Below are positions 17,775 to 27,236 of a stretch of 54,821 nt of DNA, piece after piece. The notes beneath the pieces were generated by a model. The model did no database searches. It was given only the letters and a program-made list of their open reading frames with translations, and had not been told where the DNA came from. Every line of letters starts with the position of its first letter. Position 1 is the stretch's first letter. This DNA comes from Aquabacterium sp. GTDB lineage: Bacteria; Pseudomonadota; Gammaproteobacteria; Burkholderiales; Burkholderiaceae_C. A program made the translations under genes and the position numbers. Location: NCBI RefSeq assembly GCF_016195855.1, contig NZ_JACPYU010000029.1, positions 1 to 54,821 on the forward strand, in the 5' to 3' direction.

Positions 17775-20417
17775 TTGCAAACCCTTCGTTCCGCTTGGGC
17801 CCGTCTGGTGCAGCGCGCATGTGCTGCACTGGCCCTCATCACCCTGGTGTCCGTCGCACAGGCCGCGACGGGCGCCTACGAGGCCGCCCTGCCGGACGAT
17901 CTGGCCACCGCGCGCGACCTGTGCGCGCGCGTGCCTTGCCATGAGGTCTTCCCCGGCGCCCGGAGCTTTTCCGAGCGCATGGGGCAACCGCCTTATGTCG
18001 AGGCTTATGGTGATGCCGTGGCAGGCAAGAAGACGCTGTTGGGCTACGTGATGCTGTCCACCGACATCACGGACACCCCAGCCTATTCAGGCAAGCCCGT
18101 GGTCACCTTGATCGGCATGGATGTGCAGGGGCGCTATGTGGGCGTGAAGGTGCTCAAGCACTCCGAGCCCATCCTCCTGCTGGGCATCCCTGAATCGGCG
18201 CTGATCAAGTTCAACAAGCAGTACATGGGCAAGTCCGTCAAGGACAAGATCGAGGTCGGCCCCTCTCGACCTGAAGAAGGCGTGCTGGGTGTCGATGCCA
18301 TCTCGGGCGCCACCGTCACCGTCATCGCCCAGAACCAGGTGATGCGGCTTTCGGGGGCGACTGTGGCCAGGCAGGTGGGCATCCTACCGCCCGACGTGCG
18401 CCCCGCGGCGCGTTTTCGCAGCGGGGGCCAACGCTGGTCATGGCCAGAGCTGGTCAAGATGGGTGCAGTGCAGCGCCTGCTGGTCCAGCCTGAACAGGTC
18501 GGGCTGGAACGTGGCCCACAACCTTTCATCGAATTGTGGTTCGGTGACCTGAACCACCCGGACCTGGGTGCCAGCCTGTTGGGCAACGACGGCTGGGCCA
18601 GCCTGCACGCGCAACTCAAGGAAGGTGAACAAGCCTTCTTTGTCATCCGCACCGCGGGCGACGAATCCTTCAAGGGCTCGGGCTTTGTGCGCGGCGGCAT
18701 CTATGACCGCGTCCAGATCAAGCAAGGCCCCGATGCCTACACCTTCCGCGATCTGGACTACCTCAACCTCTATGGCCTGCAGGCCCAAGGCGCGCCTGAG
18801 TACAACGAGTCGGCCATTTTCATCGTGCGGGCCAAAGGCTTCTCGGCCGCCTACCCCTGGAAGCTGAGCTTCCTGGGCAACCGGGTGGACCGCGCCACCG
18901 GTACCCGCAGCTTTGCCAACTTCGACGCACGCTACTGGCTGCCCGCCGCCTTGCTGGAAGGTGGCCGCCCCGAAGTCACCGAAGACGAAGCACCATGGCA
19001 ACGCGTGTGGCGCACCCGCGCCCTGCCCATCGGCTTGTTTGTGGCCCTGCTCCTGGCCGTGACCATCGTGTACGCACTGCGTGAACGGCTCACCCGCCTG
19101 TCCACCCACAAAAACAAGTGGCCCGTCAACGCCTTCAAGTACAGCGCATGGGCCTTGAGCATCGCCTTCGTGGGCTTTGGCGTCATGGCCCAGCCCAGCA
19201 TCACGCAGGTGCTCACCTGGTTCCATTCGGTGCTGTTCCAGTGGACCTGGTCGCTGTTCCTGTCCGACCCCTTCATCTTCGTCTTCTGGGTCTTCATCAT
19301 CCTGACCGTGTTCCTGTTTGGACGCGGCTTGTTCTGCGGCTGGCTGTGCCCCTTCGGCTCCCTGTCGGAAGCGCTCTACAAGATCGGCGGCAGGCTGGGC
19401 CTCAAGCGCTGGCAAGGGCACCTGCCGCGCGCCGTGCACGACCGCCTCAAGTGGCTGAAGTACGCCATCTTCTTTGGCCTGCTGGCGGTGTCCATGTTCT
19501 CCATGGGCCTGGCCGAAATGCTGGCCGAGGTCGAGCCCTTCAAGACCACCTTCCTGGTGGGCATCCCCAACCGGGCCTGGCCTTATGGCCTGTTTGCCTG
19601 CACGCTGCTGGGCCTGTCGATCTTCATCGAGCGCCCGTATTGCAAGTACATCTGCCCATTGGGTGCGGCCTTGGCCATGCCCAGCACCTTCCGCTGGTTC
19701 GGCCTGCGCCGCAAGCAGGACTGCAACAAGTGCAAGGCCTGTGCGGTGGGCTGCGGCTCCCTGGCCATTGACGCGCATGGCCGCATCGACCACCGTGAGT
19801 GCCTGCACTGCCTCGATTGCATGGTGCTCTACACCGACCAGACCGGCTGCCCGCCGCTGGCCAAGGAGCGCAAGCGCCGCGAACGCGATGGCCTGTTGAT
19901 CACGCCGATTGGCCGCGACGGCTACTACATCCCCATCCAGCCCGTGCCGATGCCGATGCCGACTCAGGCGAAGGCCACCCACGCCGCGCCCGGCCCCGAT
20001 CCCCGCTGGCCAACTGATGCAGTGGCACCTGCGCACCTGGCCGGCGCCACGGGCCTGAGCTGGCTGCTGCTGGAGGTACGCGATCACCTCTGGCCCTGGA
20101 GCACCGAGGGCTGGCGCAGCCAACGTGCCCTGCAGATGGCCGGCTTGTCTCTGGCGGTGGCCGTGAGCGTGGCCTGGGTGCTGGCGGCCACAGGGCGCCT
20201 GCCTTCTGGCGCCGTCATCGGCTGGTGGTTTGGCTGGAGCGTCTATGAAGTCCTGATCCGCATGAGTGGCCGCCGCTACGTCAAGGACGGCCCCTGGTGG
20301 CAAGGTCAATACCGCGAAGCCAGCTGGATGGACATGCTCAGCTATGTCGGCTTCAAGAACCTGCTGATTGGTGCAACGCTGTTCCTGGTGCTCAAGGCAC
20401 TGGGCTGGCTGGGGTGA
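17775..20417 (+). CDS. nosR: NosR, flavin/iron-sulfur membrane protein of N2O respiration
   Basis: This 880-residue protein starts at TTG, 2 bp after nosZ. Order of parts: signal helix (about 12-30), periplasmic FMN-binding domain with the flavinylation motif ISGATVT (Thr near residue 180), a second periplasmic region, then TM helices from about residue 415. Two CxxxCP motifs follow (CGWLCPFGS and CKYICPLGA). The polyferredoxin segment is CNKCKACAVGCGSLAI and CLHCLDCMVL, then a C-terminal TM region. NosR passes quinol-derived electrons towards NosZ and is needed for nos expression or NosZ maturation. The FMN is likely added by the ApbE at 13774. Confidence 0.95.
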   Translation: MQTLRSAWARLVQRACAALALITLVSVAQAATGAYEAALPDDLATARDLCARVPCHEVFPGARSFSERMGQPPYVEAYGDAVAGKKTLLGYVMLSTDITDTPAYSGKPVVTLIGMDVQGRYVGVKVLKHSEPILLLGIPESALIKFNKQYMGKSVKDKIEVGPSRPEEGVLGVDAISGATVTVIAQNQVMRLSGATVARQVGILPPDVRPAARFRSGGQRWSWPELVKMGAVQRLLVQPEQVGLERGPQPFIELWFGDLNHPDLGASLLGNDGWASLHAQLKEGEQAFFVIRTAGDESFKGSGFVRGGIYDRVQIKQGPDAYTFRDLDYLNLYGLQAQGAPEYNESAIFIVRAKGFSAAYPWKLSFLGNRVDRATGTRSFANFDARYWLPAALLEGGRPEVTEDEAPWQRVWRTRALPIGLFVALLLAVTIVYALRERLTRLSTHKNKWPVNAFKYSAWALSIAFVGFGVMAQPSITQVLTWFHSVLFQWTWSLFLSDPFIFVFWVFIILTVFLFGRGLFCGWLCPFGSLSEALYKIGGRLGLKRWQGHLPRAVHDRLKWLKYAIFFGLLAVSMFSMGLAEMLAEVEPFKTTFLVGIPNRAWPYGLFACTLLGLSIFIERPYCKYICPLGAALAMPSTFRWFGLRRKQDCNKCKACAVGCGSLAIDAHGRIDHRECLHCLDCMVLYTDQTGCPPLAKERKRRERDGLLITPIGRDGYYIPIQPVPMPMPTQAKATHAAPGPDPRWPTDAVAPAHLAGATGLSWLLLEVRDHLWPWSTEGWRSQRALQMAGLSLAVAVSVAWVLAATGRLPSGAVIGWWFGWSVYEVLIRMSGRRYVKDGPWWQGQYREASWMDMLSYVGFKNLLIGATLFLVLKALGWLG

Positions 20418-20421
20418 GATC

Positions 20422-21750
20422 ATGCCCAGCACCGGTCACTTACGCACCCGACATCCATCCTGCCTGACCCTGATCGAGCGCCTGGTAGGGCTGGCCTGTG
20501 CCGCCTGCCTGGGGTGCATGCCGCTGCACGCGCAGGCCGCCACCTGGCATGTGCATGCCGGCCAGGCGATCCAGGACGCCATCAACCAGGCCCAGCCCGG
20601 CGACGTCATCGAGATCGACAAGGCCGTGTACAAAGGCCTCTTGCGGATCGACCGTCCGCTGACACTCAGAGGCCTGCAGCGGCCCACCATCAGCGGCGAG
20701 TTGCGGGGTGACAGCATCCGAGTGGCGGCGCCTGACGTCACCATCGAAGGCCTGATCGTGCGGGACTCCGGCAGCAGCCTGAAGGCCCAGCATGCCGGCA
20801 TCTACATCCAGCCCGGTTCGCACCGCGCCATCGTGCGGCACTGCGACCTCACCTACAACCTCTTTGGCTTGTGGATCGAGAAGGCCAATGACGTGCACAT
20901 CGAGCACAACACCATCACCGGCAAGCGGGACCTGAACTCGGCCCAACGCGGCAACGGGATCCAGCTCTACAACACCGACGGCGCACGCATCCTGAACAAC
21001 AACATCAGCTTCGTGCGCGATGCCTTGTACATCGATGTCTCGCACCACGCCGAGTTCAAAGGCAACCGCCTGCACCACAGCCGTTATGGCAGCCACTACA
21101 TGAACTCCTACTACAACCTGTGGGAGGGCAATGACAGCTATCACAACCGCGGCGGGCTGGCCCTGATGGAAGTGCGCGACCAGACCGTGCGCGGCAACCG
21201 CACCTGGGGCAACAGCGACCACGGCATCATGCTGCGCACCCTGCAGGATTCGGTCATCGAGCACAACATCGTGGCCGACAACGAGCGTGGCCTCTTCATC
21301 TACGACGTCGAGTACACCCAGATCATCGGCAACCTCGTGATCGGCAACCGCACGGGCGTGCACCTGTCTGCCGGCTCCACGCGCAATGTGGTGCAAGGCA
21401 ATGACTTCATCGGCAACCGCGAACAGGTCCGCTACGTGGGCTCGCGTGACGAGCCCTGGGGCCCCGGCCCGAACGATGCCGCCAAGCTGGGCAACCACTG
21501 GAGCAACTACCTGGGCTGGGACCGCGATGGCGACGGCATCGGCGATGTGCCCTATGAAGCCAATGACCTGGTGGACCGCCTGCAATGGCGCTACCCCAGC
21601 ATGAAGCTGCTGCTGGGCAGCCCCGCCGTGGCCGCCCTGCGCCTGCTGGGGCAGCAGTTCCCCGTGTTGCGCGCGCCCAGCGTGGTGGACCCCAGCCCGC
21701 GCATGCAACCCACCCATACCGACTGGAGCCACTGGCTTGAACACCCCTGA
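20422..21750 (+). CDS. nosD: NosD, periplasmic copper-site maturation protein
   Basis: The start at 20422 (4 bp after nosR) gives 442 residues with a signal peptide ending near HAQAATW. The body is a right-handed beta-helix with repeated N-N/G patterns (IEHNTITG, ILNNNISF, FKGNRLHH, VRGNRTWG, IEHNIVAD, IIGNLVIGN). NosD is required for CuZ assembly in NosZ, together with the NosFY transporter. The C-terminal segment DRDGDGIGDVPYEANDLVDRL is typical of the family. It overlaps the nosF start. Confidence 0.93.
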   Translation: MPSTGHLRTRHPSCLTLIERLVGLACAACLGCMPLHAQAATWHVHAGQAIQDAINQAQPGDVIEIDKAVYKGLLRIDRPLTLRGLQRPTISGELRGDSIRVAAPDVTIEGLIVRDSGSSLKAQHAGIYIQPGSHRAIVRHCDLTYNLFGLWIEKANDVHIEHNTITGKRDLNSAQRGNGIQLYNTDGARILNNNISFVRDALYIDVSHHAEFKGNRLHHSRYGSHYMNSYYNLWEGNDSYHNRGGLALMEVRDQTVRGNRTWGNSDHGIMLRTLQDSVIEHNIVADNERGLFIYDVEYTQIIGNLVIGNRTGVHLSAGSTRNVVQGNDFIGNREQVRYVGSRDEPWGPGPNDAAKLGNHWSNYLGWDRDGDGIGDVPYEANDLVDRLQWRYPSMKLLLGSPAVAALRLLGQQFPVLRAPSVVDPSPRMQPTHTDWSHWLEHP

Positions 21751-22656
21751 CCCCATTTCCTTGCGCCAGGTGTGCAAGCACTATGGTGCCGTGCGTGCCG
21801 TCGATGGCGTCGACCTTGATGTGCAACGCGGCGAGCTGTTCGGCCTGATCGGCCACAACGGCGCGGGCAAGAGCACGCTGTTCAAGATGATGCTGGGCCT
21901 GATCGCGCCCACATCGGGCGAGCTGCGTGTGGCCGGCAGCCCGGTGCATGGTGCGGCCTTTCGCGCAGCCCGCCGCCGCATCGGCTACCTGCCTGAGAAC
22001 CTGGTGCTGTACGACAACCTCAGCGGCCTGGAAACGCTGCGCTTCTTTGCCCGCCTGAAAGGCGCCGCCTTGAGCCAGTGCGCCACCTTGCTGGAACGCG
22101 TGGGGCTGAGTGCCGCAGGCCAGCGCCCCGTGCGTGAATATTCCAAGGGCATGCGCCAGCGCCTGGGCTTTGCCCAAGCCCTGCTGGGCGAGCCGCAACT
22201 GCTGTTCCTCGATGAGCCCACCACCGGCCTGGACCCGGCCGCCACCCGCGACTTCTACGCCGTGCTGGGTGAGCTGCGCGCGCAGGGCGTCACCATGGTG
22301 ATCACCTCCCACATCCTGGCCGAACTGCAAGCCCGGGTGGACCGCCTCGCCGTCATGGCCAATGGGCGCGTGCTCGCCTGTGGCAGCGTGGACGAGCTGC
22401 GTGATCAAAGCCATCTGCCCTTGACCATCACGGTGTGTGTGCCCGCCAGCCTCGCCCCAGCCGTACAAGCCAGCCTGTCAACCCTGGCGAGCGTTCAAAC
22501 CAGCCCGCATGAAGAAGGCCTGACCCGCGCTGCCCGCGCGCGCTCAAGATGGCCATGCTGCACGCCCTGGCCACACAGGACGAGGCCATCAGCGACATCC
22601 AGATCGCCGAGCCCACGCTGGAAGACCTCTTCTTCGGCCTGAGGAGCACCCCATGA
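21737..22656 (+). CDS. nosF: NosF, ABC transporter ATPase (frame broken by a CG-repeat slippage)
   Basis: From a TTG at 21737 the protein shows Walker A GHNGAGKST, the signature YSKGMRQRLGFAQ, Walker B LLFLDEPTTGLDP and a SHIL switch. It should energise NosDFY for copper-site maturation of NosZ. The frame is correct up to LTRAARA near 22534. It then enters an out-of-frame Arg/Pro/Ser-rich tail ending at 22642. Removing two bases from the CGCGCGCGC run at 22535-22543 restores ALKMAMLHALATQDE...LEDLFFGLRSTP, ending at the TGA at 22654-22656. That TGA overlaps the nosY ATG (ATGA), as expected for coupled genes. The +2 change is either a sequencing/assembly error or a real slippage mutation. Confidence 0.85.
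22535..22543 (+). repeat. CG dinucleotide tract carrying the nosF frameshift
   Basis: Nine alternating C/G bases, CGCGCGCGC. One repeat unit fewer restores the conserved NosF C-terminus and the ATGA overlap with nosY, so the tract length decides whether NosF is full length. Confidence 0.7.
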
Positions 22657-23489
22657 GCCTGCACACCTGCCTCATCGAATGGCGCCAGGTTCGCACCTTG
22701 GCCCACAAGGAGTTCAGCGACCGGCTGCGCAACCGCTGGGTACTGGTCGTGGCCCTGGTCTTCACCATCGCCTCGCTGCTCATCACCTACTTCGGTGGCG
22801 CCGCGCAAGGGCGCGTGGGCCCAGGCTCCATCGAGCTCACCATTGCCAGCCTGGTCAGCCTGGTCATCTACCTCGTCCCCTTGATCGCCTTGTTGCTGGG
22901 CTTTGATGCCATCGTGGGCGAACGCGAGCGGGGCTCGCTGGATTTGCTGCTGGCCTTGCCCATCACACGGCAGGAATTGCTGCTGGGCAAGTACCTCGGG
23001 CTGGCCATGGCCTTGAGCCTGTCGACGCTGGCTGGCTTTGCGCTGGTCGGCCTGTTGATGGCGCAACAGTTCGGCTGGGCGGGGCTCTACCACTACGCCG
23101 GCTTCGTCCTCAGCGCCTGGATGCTGGGCCTGTGCTTCCTGAGCCTGGCGGTGTGGCTGTCCGTGCTGGCGCGCGACCGCACACGCGCCTCGGGCCTGGC
23201 CATCGCGCTGTGGTTCGGCTTCGTGCTGGTCTTTGACCTCTTGCTGCTGGGCGTGCTGGTGGCCAGTGGCGGCCAGCTTGGCGGCGACGCCCTGCCCTGG
23301 CTGCTGCTGTGCAACCCGGCCGACATCTTTCGCATCCTCAATGTGTTTTCGCTGGACGACATGCGCAGCCTCTACGGCCTGACCAGCATCGTGCCGCCTG
23401 CCCTGGCCAATCCCTGGCTGCTGGGCGGCGCCATGCTGGGCTGGATGCTGCTGCCGCTGGGTCTGGCCTCCTGGAGATTCCGACCATGA
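22653..23489 (+). CDS. nosY: NosY, ABC transporter permease
   Basis: This 278-residue protein has about six hydrophobic helices. A cytoplasmic N-terminus (LAHKEFSDRLRNRWV) typical of the ABC-2/NosY family leads in, and an inter-helix motif GERERGSLDLLLALPITRQE follows. It forms the membrane part of NosDFY. The ATG overlaps the reconstructed nosF stop, and its own stop overlaps the nosL start, giving a tightly coupled operon. Confidence 0.93.
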   Translation: MSLHTCLIEWRQVRTLAHKEFSDRLRNRWVLVVALVFTIASLLITYFGGAAQGRVGPGSIELTIASLVSLVIYLVPLIALLLGFDAIVGERERGSLDLLLALPITRQELLLGKYLGLAMALSLSTLAGFALVGLLMAQQFGWAGLYHYAGFVLSAWMLGLCFLSLAVWLSVLARDRTRASGLAIALWFGFVLVFDLLLLGVLVASGGQLGGDALPWLLLCNPADIFRILNVFSLDDMRSLYGLTSIVPPALANPWLLGGAMLGWMLLPLGLASWRFRP

Positions 23490-24001
23490 TCCCTCGCCGC
23501 CACTTCCTCCTGTTTGCTGGCACCGCCGCCTTGCTGAGCGCCTGCGGCCGCGAAGCCGAAGCGCCGCCCACGCCTGCCGAGATCGAGGCCGGCGCCACCT
23601 GCGACCTCGACGGCATGTTGCTGTCGGACTACCCCGGCCCCAAGGCCCAGCTCCACTACCGGGGCGACAAGCAGCCCCACTGGTTCTGCGACACCGTGGA
23701 GATGTTCGCCACCCTGCTCAAGCCCGAGCAAGCCCGCCCCATCCAGGCCGTGTTCGTGCAGGACATGGCGCAAGCCGATTGGGACCAACCGCGTGGCCAC
23801 TGGTTTGACGCCCGCAGTGGTTTCTACGTGCGCGGCAGCACACGCCCCGGCTCCATGGGCCCGACCTTCGCCAGCTTCCGCAGCCAGGCTGACGCGCAAG
23901 CCTTCGCCAAGCTGCATGGCGGACAAGTCCTGCGCTTTGCCGAGGTCACCCCCGAGATGGCCGACCTCAGCGGCGGCGCCCACCACGACGGCAGGATGTG
24001 A
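23486..24001 (+). CDS. nosL: NosL, copper-binding lipoprotein
   Basis: The ATG at 23486 overlaps the end of nosY and gives 171 residues with a lipobox (ALLSAC, Cys near residue 20). The family core is CDLDGMLLSDYPGPKAQ with the metal-site Cys and Met, then HWFCDTVEMF, VQDMAQADW and FRSQADAQAFAKLHGG. NosL delivers Cu(I) to NosD/NosZ at the outer face of the membrane. The His-containing C-terminus (GGAHHDGRM) may add metal affinity. It is coupled to the next NosL-like gene by a TGATG overlap. Confidence 0.92.
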   Translation: MIPRRHFLLFAGTAALLSACGREAEAPPTPAEIEAGATCDLDGMLLSDYPGPKAQLHYRGDKQPHWFCDTVEMFATLLKPEQARPIQAVFVQDMAQADWDQPRGHWFDARSGFYVRGSTRPGSMGPTFASFRSQADAQAFAKLHGGQVLRFAEVTPEMADLSGGAHHDGRM

Positions 24002-24648
24002 TGCGCTCCTTCGGCTGGTGGCTGCGTTGGGTGGGCGGTGCGGCCCTGACCCTGGGCTGTGCCGCCTTGCTGATGGCTGCCGCGCGCCCCACCGGCATGG
24101 CACCGCAAGAGCAAGCCGCACGGCAGACGCAACCCCAACCGCCGTTGCAGGCAGAGGTCTGCCGCACCATTGCCGCCCACCCGTATGACCCGGCTTCGGG
24201 CTTGCCCATGCAGGCCGCGCGCCCCGTGCCCGATCAAGCCCGCTGTCCGGTATGCGGCATGTTCCCGGCGCGCTTCCCGCGCTGGGCCGCCCAGCTCATC
24301 TTTGACGATGGCGACGCCTACTTCTTCGACTCACCCCTGAGCCTGCTGCTCTACCTGCAGGACGTACCCCGCTATAGCAAAGGCCGCAGCCTGGCTCACG
24401 TCACCGCCAGTTATGTGCAGGACTTCCAAACCGGCCAATGGCTACCCTTGGCCCACGCCTGGTTCGTCCATGCCTCGGACGCCAAGGGCCCGATGCGGGC
24501 CGGCAACCTGCCGCCTTTCGCCACGCAGGATCAAGCTCTGGCTTTTGCGCAGGCCCATGGCGGCGCGGTGTGGTCGGCCGCGCAACTGCAGCAGGCGCTG
24601 CCCGACAGCCTGTTGAGGCAAGCACCCCATCGGCACACCAGTCTTTGA
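24001..24648 (+). CDS. Second NosL-like protein with a CPVCGM motif
   Basis: The 215-residue protein begins at the ATG overlapping the nosL stop. It has an N-terminal TM helix (about 7-28) and a Gln-rich linker. The NosL-family core follows: RCPVCGMFPARFPRWAAQLIFDDGDAYFFDSPL, SYVQDFQTGQWL and TQDQALAFAQAHGG. Unlike the first NosL, which has CDLDGM, this one keeps the classical CxxCGM copper site and is anchored by a helix instead of lipid. It is the last gene of the nos series. A distinct copper-chaperone role is inferred from the pairing. Confidence 0.75.
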   Translation: MRSFGWWLRWVGGAALTLGCAALLMAAARPTGMAPQEQAARQTQPQPPLQAEVCRTIAAHPYDPASGLPMQAARPVPDQARCPVCGMFPARFPRWAAQLIFDDGDAYFFDSPLSLLLYLQDVPRYSKGRSLAHVTASYVQDFQTGQWLPLAHAWFVHASDAKGPMRAGNLPPFATQDQALAFAQAHGGAVWSAAQLQQALPDSLLRQAPHRHTSL

Positions 24649-24826
24649 CTATCTTTACGCTTGCAACAACACGCAAGTCTTCCCCTGATTCACACGCGGC
24701 GCGCCCACCTGCACACGCAGGCCGCAACCATTTGAAGGGCCAGAAGCATCTCCTTACCCAAGCCCCTGCAACGAGGCCGACACTGCGCTCCCGTCAGCAA
24801 GGAACCCAGTTCTAAGGAGCAGCAAG

Positions 24827-25075
24827 ATGAACGACGTTCGCCCTGTGATTTACGCCGGCCACGACTCCGTGATCGTGCGCCTGCCCGTTGGCCTGCGCCT
24901 GGTGCGCGCCATCATTTCCCGCGAGGCCCTGGAGACCCGCTTTCAGGCCGGGCACAACCGGCAGGACTGGGTCGACACCTACCTGGCCAATGCCAGCCAG
25001 ATCGAAGCCGTGGTGCAGGACAAGATTGCCAAGGCCTGCCCGGAGCCCATCGTCGTGTCCAAATACGACTTCTGA
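24827..25075 (+). CDS. Small DUF1488-like protein
   Basis: An 82-residue soluble protein with a strong AAGGAG site. It reads VIYAGHDSVIVRLPVGLRLVRAIISREALETRF and ends in IVVSKYDF. The beta-rich start, a central alpha region and the terminal -DF resemble small DUF1488-type proteins, but I am not certain. Function is unknown. The 178 bp between the nos operon and this gene holds no clear terminator that I can see. Confidence 0.55.
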   Translation: MNDVRPVIYAGHDSVIVRLPVGLRLVRAIISREALETRFQAGHNRQDWVDTYLANASQIEAVVQDKIAKACPEPIVVSKYDF

Positions 25076-25098
25076 TCAGGCCCCGCACCGCCAAGGGC

Positions 25099-26012
25099 TC
25101 AGGGCCGCGCCACCACGGGATTGGGCACCGCATTCGGCACCTCATACAGGCGCCCCGAGTGCGACATCAGGTACAGGCTGGCTGGGTCAAAGCCCTGCCC
25201 GGCCCGCCCAAGCACCGGCGCACTGGGCAAGCTCAGCCCGCTCGCCAGACGGCACAGTGCGCCCCCCGGCGAAGCCCGCCAGACCTCACCACTGAAATAC
25301 GCCACCACATACAGATTGCCCTGCTCATCGATGTCCAGGCCATCCAGACCGGCCAGGGCGCGTTGCACCGGCACCTTGGCAAAGGTGCTCACGGCACCGT
25401 CCGGCAAGCTCACCGCCTTGATGCCGGCCGCAGAAACTGGTTGACGAACAAGGTCCGACCGTCCTTGCTCAGCGCCAGGCCGTTGCTGTTGAGGCTCAGC
25501 CATTTGCGCTGGACCGTGCCATTGGGCAGGACACGGTCCAGGCTGGTGGCCAGGTCGTCAGACGCGTAATAACTGCCGTCCGCCCCCCGCACCAGGCCAT
25601 TGGCCATGGACAGCCCTTTGATGACCGGCGTCACCTTGCCCGTTTGCAGATCCACCTGCGCGATGCCTGCGGCACCGGCGGAAGGGAACAAGCCACCCAG
25701 GCCATTGCCCGTGCCCACCATGACGCTTTGCTCATCGTTCACCACGATGCCGCCTGGCGTGCTGAGGCCCGAGGCCACCTGCACGGGCACCGCCGCCAGG
25801 CTGTCCTTGCGCAACAGGGTGCCCTTCAGGTTGGCGGCCATCACCAGCTTGCCCGAGGGCAAGAACGCCGCCGATTCGATCGCGCCCAGGCCTTCGTGCA
25901 GCACCCGCACGGCCCCCACGCCCGCGCAATCGGGCATGCCGGGGTCAGCGGCATGCGCGCCCCCCGCGAACATCAAGGCAGCCAGAACAAGGGGTCGACA
26001 ACGCAGTTTCAT
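25099..26012 (-). pseudogene. SMP-30/gluconolactonase-like beta-propeller protein, frameshifted
   Basis: From the ATG at 26012 there is a signal peptide (MKLRCRPLVLAALMFAGGAHA) and propeller repeats (AFLPSGKLVMAAN, GGIVVNDEQSVMVGTG, MANGLVRGADGSYYASDD, SNGLALSKDGRTLFVNQ). The frame then ends at 25410. The continuation GIKAVSLPDGAVSTFAKV...LDGLDIDEQGNLYVVAYFSGEVWRA is intact in another frame down to 25099. The break lies near 25430-25445, around rc TTTCTGCGGCCGGC. With that single indel repaired, it would be an exported SMP-30/strictosidine-synthase-like protein of about 300 residues. It could be a true pseudogene or an assembly error. Confidence 0.7.
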
Positions 26013-26153
26013 GAAGGGTCTCCTCGGTATGCACCGCCTGATTGGCGTTAAGTGATATTCAAATCACATATGCATGCTACCCAGGTCACCACGCTCATGG
26101 CCAAGGGGTTTTCACCAAGCGTTATCCGACCAACGTGTTGGCGCAGTGGGCAT

Positions 26154-27038
26154 TCAAGCCCTGGCCATCACCTGCGCCGAATAGGCCTCTGACGCCATCA
26201 CCGGGTCGCCGGTGCGTTCATAGGCCTTCAGCCAGGTGTCGTAGTGGCCCATCTCGGTGTGCTGCCAGGGGTGGAAGCCCGGCTTGTAGTACGAGAGGTA
26301 GTAGCCCAGTGCCGGCAGGAAGACGCCACCGGGTTTGTACAACCACCATGCGCCCTTGAGCAGCATCTTCGCGCGCTGGAAGAAGCCGAAGCCATCATCC
26401 TTGAGCAGGCGGTTGACCATGAACCAGTTGCCAATCGGGTACTCGATGCTGAAATAGATCAGCCCGGCAATGCGCGTGAAGTAGTTGGCCTTGGCCACCT
26501 TGGTCAGCACATCGAAACACACCGCCTTGTGCTCCACCTCTTCGATCGAGTGCCAGGTGTAGACCGCCCGCATGCGCGGGTCGAAGGGCTCGATGATGTC
26601 GGGGCGCTCCATGAAGGTCGTGCACATCATCGCCGTCATGTGCTCGGCCGCGGCCGTGTACGACAGGTTGAAGGCCTTGGACCAGCTTGACAGCTGCCAC
26701 TTGAACTTGCTGTCCAGAAACCGCTGCGTCCAGCCCACGTTCAGGCCCTGACCTTCCAGCATGGCGTTGAACTCGGTGTGCACCATGCCGTGCTGCGCTT
26801 CCTGGCGCGTGAAGTCCTTGACCTCCTGCAGCAGGTGCGGATCCTGGATCTGGTCGCGGTAGGCGCGCACCGTGCTGATGAAGTAGCGCTCGCCGATCGG
26901 AAAGGTCAAGGACATCGCGTCAAAAAAACGGGTCTTGAACGGGTCCCCCCCGTTCCAGAAGCGGGGGATGCCGCCGCCCAACTGAAAGTCGAGCTTTTCG
27001 CGTGGCTGGATCGGGCGGACTTGTGTGTCGTGCGTCAT
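26154..27038 (-). CDS. PF10118-family predicted metal-dependent hydrolase
   Basis: The start at 27038 has GAGGAG upstream and gives 294 residues; the longer frame up to 27290 adds an unlikely Arg/Ser-rich tail. The family core includes FPIGERYFI, the first metal motif FTRQEAQHGMVHTEFN, and the second motif WHSIEEVEHKAVCFDV. The repeated ExxH arrangement predicts a ferritin-like di-metal site. A membrane-associated hydrophobic stretch (LIYFSIEYPIGNWF) lies in the C-half. The family is annotated as metal-dependent hydrolase, but its substrate is unknown to me. Confidence 0.8.
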   Translation of the reverse strand: MTHDTQVRPIQPREKLDFQLGGGIPRFWNGGDPFKTRFFDAMSLTFPIGERYFISTVRAYRDQIQDPHLLQEVKDFTRQEAQHGMVHTEFNAMLEGQGLNVGWTQRFLDSKFKWQLSSWSKAFNLSYTAAAEHMTAMMCTTFMERPDIIEPFDPRMRAVYTWHSIEEVEHKAVCFDVLTKVAKANYFTRIAGLIYFSIEYPIGNWFMVNRLLKDDGFGFFQRAKMLLKGAWWLYKPGGVFLPALGYYLSYYKPGFHPWQHTEMGHYDTWLKAYERTGDPVMASEAYSAQVMARA

Positions 27039-27236
27039 GGGCTTGTCTCCTCGGTAGATCGCAGGGCCGATTGCATACAGCCTGGCTTGATCCGTGCCGC
27101 CAAAGCTGTGCCCGATTGGCCAAACCTGCACGCTGACGCATTGGGTTCCCCGCGGCATATCAAGCTCGCCGAGGGCTTGATGTGGGTCATATCTGACAGA
27201 TCCGGACGCCTCATCCGCACCGCGCAAATCCTCAGC

